From: Haplomitrium mnioides
Lineage: Eukaryota > Marchantiophyta > Haplomitriopsida > Calobryales
DNA length: 39,560 nucleotides
Assembly: GCA_049999725.1 (NCBI GenBank)
Contig: JBNGIS010004047.1
Coordinates: 1 to 39,560 of the forward strand
Direction: 5' to 3'
Shown here: positions 1-10,096 of the stretch, in pieces
Layout of the letters: every line of letters begins with the position of its first letter
Position numbering within the stretch: the stretch's first letter is position 1
Position numbers and translations under genes: made by a program
Notes under the pieces: generated by a model
Database searches by the model: none
Told to the model about the DNA's origin: nothing
What the model saw: only the letters and a program-made list of their open reading frames with translations

Positions 1-1076
1 CGTCTCAGCTGCTCAAGAAAGGAATAGGCGGAAGAATCCTGTGTTTCAATGGCTTCCGCACATTTCATCAGCAGGGGCTCCAGTCGCAAAGCACAATCAA
101 CTGTATTTCCTATTCTTCGATTCCTGTCCACCTCTGTAGCAGCAGCATTAACTGCCTCATTTGCAAAGTTGATCCCTCTTACGGGATGCACCCTGGCCTT
201 CTGAATCTCACTGTTCATAGACGAGAGACACGAGTTAGACACCAGTGGCATCGTCCGGGGTGATTGCTCCATCGCAACACTATCTTGAATAATTGGATTC
301 TGTATCGAAGGTTGAAGCTGTGCGAATTCGGAAATGGCAAACTTCTCCGGAGACGACACTAAGAACACTTCACCATCGTTGCCATGCATCGCATTATTAA
401 GAGCAAAGTCATCTTGCACAGAATGACTGCCACTCATTGCAAGTGCTGATTGCCAGGAAGGTTGAGATGTTACAGTAGTGCCCATATAGGAGTTCCTTTT
501 GAGGATATTGAAAGCTTTGTTTTCCTGGCACCGACGGCTTTTGACACAGGGAGACATGGCATCCGGTGCGCGCAACTCTGACTTCAGACCATCCATCGAC
601 TCGTGAGCCTCATCGACCTCGCAACCATCGTTGCTTGCCACTCTTTCCTGGAATATTGTTATAGGGAACCCGAAAGCTGTGTCTCTGAAGTCGTCATTCG
701 TCTGGTAATCCATCGAGGGAACGCAAATGCTTTCCACAACTGTGAAAGCATCGCAATTGGGAACGTACTGGCTACCATCTTCCGACTCTCGAACGACACA
801 ACAGCTCAAGGATTCAGTCGGTTGTTCTCCATCTCGATGCTTGACTTCCACAGTTCGCCACAATCCCTGCTCTGTCCTCCTACTCTGATCCGAATTCCAA
901 TCAAAACCAGGAATGTTCCCATACGCAGAGGCTCTGGCAATGCTGCTCTTATTCGCGTTCACTCTCTGCGTCGCTTGATACATCCTGGAGCCTACAATTT
1001 GCAGTGACGTAGACTTGGGCTCTTCGAACACACATGAGCCATCTAAGACAAACTCTTCAGGCTTCCATTCCTCCAT
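1..1076 (-). CDS. GRAS-family-like transcription factor, N-terminal part (gene leaves the window)
   Basis: The minus strand is open from an ATG at 1076 to base 1: 358 codons, no stop and no sign of an intron. Residues 1 to about 325 are polar and Ser-rich and look disordered, with a small basic patch KSRR near residue 180. At residues 329-358 the sequence becomes the typical beginning of a GRAS domain (leucine heptad repeat I): ALRLEPLLMKCAEAIE followed by FLEQLR. GRAS proteins are plant transcriptional regulators acting in the nucleus, and a variable N-terminus before a conserved domain of about 370 residues is their usual plan. The subfamily cannot be named from 30 residues. The start is the first ATG of the open frame; a CT/GA-rich leader lies upstream. 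The gene is in tandem with CPSF30, about 950 bp downstream of it on the same strand. The coding frame is solid; the GRAS call rests on the last 30 residues. Confidence 0.6.
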   Translation of the reverse strand, partial: MEEWKPEEFVLDGSCVFEEPKSTSLQIVGSRMYQATQRVNANKSSIARASAYGNIPGFDWNSDQSRRTEQGLWRTVEVKHRDGEQPTESLSCCVVRESEDGSQYVPNCDAFTVVESICVPSMDYQTNDDFRDTAFGFPITIFQERVASNDGCEVDEAHESMDGLKSELRAPDAMSPCVKSRRCQENKAFNILKRNSYMGTTVTSQPSWQSALAMSGSHSVQDDFALNNAMHGNDGEVFLVSSPEKFAISEFAQLQPSIQNPIIQDSVAMEQSPRTMPLVSNSCLSSMNSEIQKARVHPVRGINFANEAVNAAATEVDRNRRIGNTVDCALRLEPLLMKCAEAIETQDSSAYSFLEQLR

Positions 1077-2028
1077 CGCTTCTCCTCCCTTCCCTTCCCG
1101 TGCACCCTCAGAGAAGAGAGACGTTACACATTTCAAACTCTTCCCGTTTTTGTCGCTATCTTCCAACCCCGACTAAAAGAATTCTGCCATGGCCTTTTTT
1201 CTGTTCTCTTCGCTTCTCTGCTCCAACGTTGTTCCTTTATTAAAAGACGTGCTGTTGATTGGACACTTACGCATGATCTAAACGCATGATCTGAACAGGT
1301 AGGAAAAATTGCTCCAACGGTCGAATGTTCGGCTGTAAATGTTTACAGTCAAAATCGGAAAGTTACTGCTAACAAAATTGATGCTATTCAAGTCAATCTG
1401 TCGTTTTCACAAGGGCTCATAGACCACATAATCATCCTCCACGTTATTGCCTGTTTTTTTCTCTATTCTGGAGTGATTCCAGATTCAAGAGAAGATTGAC
1501 AATCAATCCCCTCGTTTCCACACTCAATATGCTTGAGTAGAGCATGTAAAGATTCGTTTCCTTCTCCTGTATACAATCAAATAGTGCAATGGCAAAGAAA
1601 ACGGTGTCAAAATGTAATGAAAGATAAATCAATATAGCACATTGATTTGTACGATGTCAGCCTGAACTCACAGTTTGCATGCCGCAAACTGATTTCTCTA
1701 AGTTAAATTTTGTACAGAAGGGACATTTCCTCCCAATAAAATTTTGGTGTTATCTTCACCAAGCACCATGCTAGAACAATAGAATACCCCTGCTGACCTG
1801 ATGAGTTTCTGAGGTGTTGGTGAAATTCCACTGGTTTTAGGGGTCTTCTACACTTTACAATCAACATTTGGCTTTAGTTCTACACTTATGTCAAAAAGAC
1901 ACATTCGCCTGATTGATCTTTTCAACTCCCAGAAACGAGTCCTCCCATGTGTGCATGGTAGAACTCATCTGAAGGCAATAACTTAACTACACCCACTATA
2001 ATGCACTGCAGAAATATCGAAACAGTCA
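1077..2028. other. Intergenic: GRAS-like gene 5' region and CPSF30 3' UTR
   Basis: This stretch between two minus-strand genes must hold the 3' UTR of CPSF30 (upper end) and the promoter and leader of the GRAS-like gene (lower end). A weak TATA-like minus-strand string TTTTAATAAAGG lies at 1235-1246, about 160 bp before the GRAS ATG. No canonical AATAAA for CPSF30 is visible on the minus strand close to its stop, which is common in plants. Short open frames here resemble nothing known. Confidence 0.4.
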
Positions 2029-3192
2029 CTATACAGGAACAGGAGTTTCCCACTGACCACCTTCATCTGCTTGCCGATTCCATCTATCTGAACTGCCACC
2101 ATTGCCATTGGCATTGGCATTGCCATCACCATCCCAATCTCGTCGCCTTTTTTTCCCCTCACCATGTCTGGACCTGCGAGGAGCTTCATCTTCACTCTCA
2201 CTGTCATCTTCTTCATTATCAGCTGTATATGCTGCACCTCCATAGGCAGCCCCCTCTTGTGCCTGATGTCTTTGTGGTGCCCCATGAAAATCAGCGTCAC
2301 TATCTGCTTGAACATCTTCCTCAACAGACGGGGCTCCTCCAATGCGCAATGTTGCCACAGGTTTTGCTTCTTCACCTGGAACTACTCTCTCACTAGCAAA
2401 TGCTCGCTCAGCTCTGCGTCTCTTCTGCTGGTCCATGTGGACCCTCCCACCCCTTCCCATGCCTCCTGAAAATGGTGGACGAAAATTTCCACCTAATGGC
2501 CTAGGTGGACGTCCACCCATTGGACCCACTGGCCCTGGTCCACCCATGAAGTGAGGCGGCCTACCACCCATCATTGAAATACCCCCAGGAGGACCCATCA
2601 TTCCAGGTCCATTCGGTGGAAACATCACATTAGGAGGGGGCCTCCCATGGAAAACCATTCCTGGTCCATGTCCAGGACCATCCATGTGCCCGAAATTCAT
2701 ACCAGCACCTGACCCCATGTTTGCAAAATCAGGACCTCCAAAACCAGATCCAGGATGAGCAAATGGAGCAAACCCTCTCCCAGGTCCTGGAGGATGACCT
2801 CCAAACATCTCACCGGGTCCCATACCAAACCCATCCCCCGGACCCATGCCAAACCTGTCAAAGTTCATCCCAAACCCCTCAACCATCTCAGGATGAAAAC
2901 CCATACCCCTTCCACCAGGTGCACCACCCATACCCCTTCCACCCCGACCCATCGCCTCAAATTTGGGTCCGTAAGGGGGCCAATGTCCATGGCCCATAGG
3001 CCCCCTACCTCGACCCTGATTAGCATTCAGAGTCTGGCTTGAACCATCATCCTCATCACTGTCATCATCTTCCTGTTCATCTTCATTGTCCTCAAAAGGA
3101 ATTATGTCTGTATCATCAGCCTCCTGTCCGGAACCTGGCCCTCCAAGCACCTTTTCCTCCTCTCGCTTTGCCTCCCCTTCTTGTGCAACCAC
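2029..3192 (-). CDS. CPSF30: CPSF30 exon 7: acidic stretch and Gly/Pro/Met-rich tail
   Basis: The acceptor CTGTCAG/GTGGTTGC opens VVAQEGEAKREEEK. An acidic run follows (DIIPFEDNEDEQEDDDSDED), then about 180 residues rich in Gly, Pro, Met and Phe with GRGRG and GMGPG-type repeats, then a charged C-terminus with EAPRRSRHGEGKKRR. The stop TAG is at 2029-2031. The tail is low complexity and probably disordered. Several open frames on the plus strand here are mirror images of this repetitive coding sequence. Confidence 0.93.
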   Translation of the reverse strand: MVAQEGEAKREEEKVLGGPGSGQEADDTDIIPFEDNEDEQEDDDSDEDDGSSQTLNANQGRGRGPMGHGHWPPYGPKFEAMGRGGRGMGGAPGGRGMGFHPEMVEGFGMNFDRFGMGPGDGFGMGPGEMFGGHPPGPGRGFAPFAHPGSGFGGPDFANMGSGAGMNFGHMDGPGHGPGMVFHGRPPPNVMFPPNGPGMMGPPGGISMMGGRPPHFMGGPGPVGPMGGRPPRPLGGNFRPPFSGGMGRGGRVHMDQQKRRRAERAFASERVVPGEEAKPVATLRIGGAPSVEEDVQADSDADFHGAPQRHQAQEGAAYGGAAYTADNEEDDSESEDEAPRRSRHGEGKKRRRDWDGDGNANANGNGGSSDRWNRQADEGGQWETPVPV

Positions 3193-5814
3193 CTGACAGA
3201 AAAACAGTCTACAATCAGAAGCTGGAAGGGTGGCTTGACATTGAGCAGGAGGAAGGCAAGATTGCTTCCAGCAAAGAAAGGGTAAATGCTTCAGATCATC
3301 ATACCATGAGATCACTGTCAGGTTCCATATACAGTAGTGCAGCCAGCTGCTCACCCACACTGGGTTCCAATTCTTGGCAATCCCTGCTTATCTGCAAGAT
3401 TTGACAACAATACATCAGGCTACATATTCTTCCATCACCAATCTGTGCAAGTTTTAAGACTTGCTGTTCTAATAAACCTTGTTACTTCAGAGCAGAAAAA
3501 ACTAAGATTATATCCAACCAATCCTCATCAAAGAAAATCAAATAGAATTTGATTGAAGTCCCAGACAAGCCCAAAGACCACAAGGACTACCTACCTTGAA
3601 ATCTAACAATTGTAGTAGCACCATAAATTACCATTGTATCATGCGGGTTCATATACAAAAATTACCCATTACTAGCAGAATTCCTAACAATCATAGCCAC
3701 AGAAGAAGCCTCATGCACCTTCACTGGGAGATTTTCATTGTAGGGGTTGCGCAAGTGCCGAGTTTTGTTAAATGAGAGCTCACAAAGCTGCATTTCAATC
3801 ACATTAGAGAAATCCTATGAGTATGCATGACATTCCTATCCCTCATCTAAATTACATTGAAATTTGGTATACATGCACAGTGGATTTGTCACTCATCCTC
3901 AAACTGACTGCATCTTGCCCCACACAATGTAAAACTATTTAATGCTACATCAGGTTTTTTTTAAGGGCTAGGAAAGGCATGCATTCCTTTGCGTGCAAAA
4001 GTTGATAAATCTAAATTGCTAAATTAGCCATGAAGAGGCAGAGAGCAAACAAACCACACAAACAGTTGATGACAACCACATGAAGGTTGTAACAATCTAG
4101 GAAAGTTTTACAAGCAACCACTGCAACATAGTTGTGCAGTGTTCACAATGTGGTCAGTAAAAAAGGTTTCACATAAATCAGCCACAACTCCTTGCTGGGT
4201 TCATCAGACCCCAACAGCAAGCTACAACACCATTCTCAAATTGAAGGGCACAATATCATGCAAAAAATACAACACCGCAATCTAATTAAAAAACTCATTT
4301 ACATAGGTGAGGCATTGATTACAACATTGTTAGTTACAAGCATGACCCATGTTTGTCCAGGCCCAGACCATGCATAGAATGCTACTTGTACACCAATCAC
4401 TCATTCTAAGGATCTGGAAAGATATCACAATGCAATGAATTGTCTAGCTTCAAATTCAGGAATTTCTCAAAATCAAGGAGGCAGTCCATGCCAGATTAAA
4501 GAAAAAAACCGCTTTGCACATACTTTCAACCACTTGAGACGGAAATTCCGACCATAATGGGCTGTTCCATGCGCATACTTCCAACCCAATCCATCAACAA
4601 CACCTCCAATTTTCGACATCATTCGAGCACAACCCTAAAACGTCAAGCAGAAAAGCACGAGACAATGTGAGAACTGCCATTCTCCAACATCAAATTGTCC
4701 TTGTAACTAAAGAGACATCCTTTCCTAACAAAAATGAATTTGGAACAACAAAGCACCCCTACATACTAACTGTTATATTGCCCTTAACAACCCTTCTGAA
4801 ATAATAATTGGGGACAAACAAGAACCTGGAAATGGCGAGTTTCATTTACTGAAAATATGAGGAGGACATGGTCACAGGTATCATATGCCTCATTCAACTT
4901 TCCCTCATTGTTCCGGTGAGTTGCCCATAATCCCCTCTCCACAGAGAGCTCAAGATTTTCTCTGTTGCTACTCTTCACAATAAAAAACCTGCAGTCACAT
5001 CAGATACTTTGCTTGTTAATCTTGCCAATAAAATATGCAAGTGAAAGAGCCTAGTTCAATGACTGCAACAGTTGATCTGAAGCTCAAAGATACTGAACGA
5101 ACCTACAAAAACCTTGAGGAAGTGGAATGGCTGTAGAAGTAAGATTATGAGAAGTAGCTGTGCCAATTGCTGGAAGAGGACGTTGCTGGGCAGGCTGACT
5201 GTGTTGTGGTGCAATTGCTGGCTGCAGTTGTGGGGCTGGTCGTTGGAGTTGTGTGTGTTGTACGTTATGAGAATCATCTGGAGGTGCCATTGATCCAATT
5301 GTTCTCATCGGAGCACTCGTGGGGGCTGGTGGCCAGGTAGTTCCATCTGCTTGAGCTGGGTTGGGGCCCAATCTTGGGGCTGGATACTTTCCCCCATGGT
5401 GCACTCCTCCATTAATTGCATAAACTCGATGCTGAATCTTCTGAAGGTTTTGCTCTACGGAAGGAGGTGGACCAGGCACCTTCTGATGCCTATAACGGCA
5501 GTCTGGACCATTTGGACAAAACCCTAGCTTATACCTGTAAATGAAAACAGAAGCTATCAGCATGCAGCTCATCGTTCACTCTACTGTAAATTGTTGAAGG
5601 TCTGAACAACAGAAATCATGCCCAGCTTTTGATACTTTATTAATATTTGGAAACCTGTTTTACTAACATTCATTCATAATGGATGACCAATTCTGTGTTC
5701 AGCAAGCATACACAAGCACAGCAACAGTGTGAGAAGCAGGACAAATATAGACTGAATGTCTCACTACTAAAGGGGAAAATACTCTGATTAATTGATTTTA
5801 TTTGGGTATATGAG

Positions 5815-5862
<48 letters not shown>

Positions 5863-8721
5863 GAATAGAATAGAATTTGTTTAAAGTCCCAAGCCAGCCC
5901 TAAGGCCATAGAGAGAATAGAATAGAATTAGTTTAAAGTCCCATGCCAGCCCTAAGGCCATCAAGACTGAGCGTTACATCGCGAACTGTGGTGCGAGTGA
6001 GAGTGAGTAAAGTGATGAGCCCCCACCTGTAGGAGGGGGCATAAAAACAACCGGTAAACATAGCCGAGGGTCAAAAGAGTCCCAAGGGCTAGAACAAGTA
6101 AAATCAAAATGCAACAAAATGAAATAAACTAAGTTTAACTTATAAGTGTCATAGTCCTGATCTAAATTTGGTTGAGCCATCAGGCTGAAATCCCCTATCC
6201 ATATTAGCTGCATCATTGCCCGAGGTCCAAGACATAGGCATAAGTCTGGTCAAGTGTCAAGGTTTGAAGCTGGGTGTCTGAAGGTTTTGTTTCAGTGAGA
6301 TGGAGGGGGGAGGAGCTGCATTTTCCCACCACAAATCACTGAAATTTTCCCTTCAGCCCAGGCCTGCTTCATCTTCTCAATTTCCACCAGGAGCTCTTTC
6401 CTTTGTGATGGGGATAGATCTTCGAATATCCGAAAGGATTGGCCTTTTAGTATTTTCTTGGACTTGAGAAGGCACATCCAGTCGGTTGTATTCTGGAACC
6501 TCAACAAGATTGGTTGTCCTTTGTTGGAGGCCTTCCCCAATGCGCTGGCATATGATGTTCATCTTCTCAAAGCCACATGGTTGCATAATCTGTTGTTGTA
6601 TGACTCCTGGTGTATTTTCCAATTGATGTTCAGGTATTCTGTGTACAACCAGATTCAGTTCCCATCCTTGCTTCTACCATTCCTTGTTCAGGCAGCTCCG
6701 GACTGTTTCTCTGACATTGTTTAAGTCAGAAGATCCTTTAACAATATTGGCCCAAGAGGCTTGGGCTTTCTCCAGATCTTGTCAGATGGTCTCTTGATGT
6801 GCATCGACGCGTTGCTTGAGCTCGTTGAGTTGTTTTTCTTCAAGGTCTCTTGCTGCCTTTAGTGTCGCCTCTGCGTAGTTTTGTTCCAAGTCCTTCGGTG
6901 CCCCCTTATTGAGTTTGCAATTCTGTTCCATGGTTTGTAAGTGTTGCTGTATTACTGAGGCTGAATCTCTGCTCCGCTCTTTCATTGCTTGTAGGTCTTC
7001 CTTGAGAACATCAATGTCGATGGTATGGTGCTCTCGAATGAGTTGGAGCCCCGACACCTTGCTTTCTATCGTTGACGCTCTGCTCTCGATGGACTCCAGC
7101 TGTTGAGCATACCTGGTTTTCTGTNNNNNNNNNNCTCCTATGTCTTCCTGTTTTTCCCCTCTGGCTTCCTTGTCCCCCTGTCATGTGCGCATTTTTGTGC
7201 GGGGGTTATCCATGTCTGCCCCACTTGCAACACCCTGCTATGGACTACTCCCCAGATTGTGGCCTGCTCCTCGGACTGTGGCTGGTGTTCCCAGACTATG
7301 GCCTACTCCTCAAGCTGTGGTCTGCTCTGTACACTGTGTATGTGGTTCAGTTTCTCTGGTGGAACAACTCCAGTCTATGGCTTACTCCCCAGGCTGCGTT
7401 GGCTATTCCTTAGATTGTGGACTGCTCCACGGCTGTGGCCTGCTCCCTAGACTGTGGTTGTGCCTTCTGGTGGGCTGCTCCTCAGGCTATGGCCTGCTCC
7501 ATACTCTCACTTGCTCCCCAACCTATGGTTGGCTAATCCCAGACTGCGGCCTGCTTGCTAGGCTGTGGTCTGCTCCTTAGGCTGTATTGTTCTGATTCTG
7601 AGAGAGAGAGAGAGAGAGGAATTAGATTTGACTCATGCCAGCCCTAGGGCCATAAATTGAATTGAGTGGTCTTAGCAAGCAGACAATCGGTCCGTTTTGG
7701 CGACGTCAGTTCCTGACAGCAAGTCCTGATCAATCTTTGTACTGAGTTTCTGCCACTTTCTGGAAGTAGCGGGAAAACTCAGTCATGATGATGCCTAGCA
7801 CTCCACCAAGAGTCCCGTCAATATGTGGTTTATGCTCTCAGCATTAGGAGTTCCTGCAGAAAGACGCTAACCACAGTTGGTCTCTGTGTGCCAGGAATTG
7901 TTGGCATCGTTCTCAAATCAGTATCTTGGACAGCAGAAGATGAAGTGGCATTTTTCCTCAGTGGTTTGTAATGTGCAATGTAGGCAAATCATTTTCTCTG
8001 GCTATACTTCTTGTTGATCTTGAACACATTACCTGTTTCACATCCTAGGAGGCGGTGTGAGCCAGTTCGCAGCTGCGTGAGGATGTGTATGAGATGGAGT
8101 AACATATTACTAGCCAGATAAGGTTGTATCTGTTGTTGAGGCTGGGGATTGACCAGGGACATATACTTGACTGTGCATGATGCTGCACTATCTGACTGCC
8201 ATAGTACTGTGTAGAGAGATGGTCTAAGAGTGTGCTTGAGCAGTCCAGAAGCTCTTCTATGTCCAATCCCCATGGTGCCAACCAGATTCAACATTGATTG
8301 TACCAGTTTGTGGTGCCCCTAAAACCATGACCGGGTAGCGAGTGTTGTCTGTATTCCAGATAGATTGCAAGTATGTAACAAGCTTTTGAACCACATAGGC
8401 TTCCATGGGTAGCATCCCAAACTACTAACAGGATATGAAGAGGAGTGGTTGTTCAGATGTTAGCCAATCTGGTGAGGAATCTTTGTAGGGGTTTCTCAAC
8501 ATGTCTTAACCACATGGTTGGCATGAGGGCAGGGCCCCAGATTTCCGCTCTGTATATCACTGCAGGAGTTACCAAAGTGTGAAAGAGATCAATTCTGGTT
8601 GGGATGTTCCATTGATCCTTTTCTTTGCACCAGCTGTTAGTTTGGCAGATCCCCAGATAAGTGTATTGTTCCACCACTTCAATTAAATCTTGTCTGAACA
8701 AGTATGTCTCTCTCTTGGCTG

Positions 8722-8810
<89 letters not shown>

Positions 8811-9823
8811 GAATTCGATTAAAAGTCCAGAGCCAACCCTAGGTCCATAAGGACTAAGAGTACAATGCACACAAGAGTGCGGAGGGGTGCAAAAACAGAA
8901 GTAGTAAGCTAAAAAATGTTCAACTGAAAACAGTTGAGCAGGGACAAACTCGCTTGTGAGTCATATGCTCGCTCTCTCGCCTCTAGTCTCTATGTCTAAT
9001 CTGTCTATTTCTGAGATCTAAGCAGCATGAGTTCCCGAAAGAAGAGTGCCAGCCAGAGTTGATCATGATATTTGAGAAATTGTTGTACTGTCCCATTCCG
9101 ATCTACAAAAAGTCCATGATACCTTCCCCGGATTTTATAGTATCTGGGGCAACAGAAGATGATATGGTGTTCATCTTCCATGACTTGCAGATTGCACTGG
9201 AGGCACAGCAACTTCTCAGGTTGGACTTTGACGATCTTGGACCACTTGGCTGTTTCACATCTCAGTCGATGGGATCCAGTGCGAAGTTGTGTAAGGGTCT
9301 GGACCAGCTTGAGTGACATGTTACTCGTCAAGTATTGCTGGATTTGCCATGAGGTAGTGTTGTTGACGAGCGTGTTGTACTTGACAGTCCGGGATGCCGC
9401 ACTGTAGGATTGCCATATGACTGTGAACTAATGTGTTGATAGATGGTCCATGAGCACTGTTCCTGATTGTTTAGGAAGATCATCTATATCCAGTCCCCAT
9501 CTTTTGAGCCATTTCTGGCATTGATAGTACCAATTTGTGGGGTCTCCAGGAGCTGCCTGACGAGATGCCTCAAAAGCCATTGCTGGGTATCTGGCCGGTG
9601 TAGTGTCTTGGATCGATTGCAGGTATGTGACAAGTTTCATCACTGTGTGCGCCTCAATGGGTATCATACCAGATTCAGCTGCCAGGATGTGTAGACGTGT
9701 GGTGGTGAGTACATTGCTAATTTAGTGAGGAACCTCTTGAGGGGTTTCTCACCGTGTTTCAGCCACATGGCCGGAGTTAGAGAGGGTCCCCATATGTCAT
9801 GTATGTCTCTCTCTTGGCTGTTT

Positions 9824-9889
<66 letters not shown>

Positions 9890-10058
9890 GAATTGAATTT
9901 GATTAAAGTCCCAGACCAACAGGGACTGAGAAAATACAGCAAGCATCTAGGTGCAAGCAGAAAGAAGGAAAGCACACTACGAGTAGTACAACAAAGAAAT
10001 CCATGTGGTGAGCCACGGCTTTAGGGCTGAGAGATTCAAGATTCATAATTCACATTCG

Positions 10059-10096
<38 letters not shown>

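Noticed and set aside
603-1007. Plus-strand open frame of 134 codons
   Set aside because: It is antisense to the continuous GRAS-like frame, which has a conserved domain start; the plus-strand product resembles nothing.
2001-3404. Several plus-strand open frames (His-, Pro- and Gln-rich)
   Set aside because: They mirror the Gly/Pro/Met-rich last exon of CPSF30; repetitive GC-biased coding sequence keeps the opposite strand open.
7072-7580. Overlapping Cys/Trp/Leu-rich open frames
   Set aside because: They are translations of a degenerate 20-bp minisatellite in three frames, partly through N.
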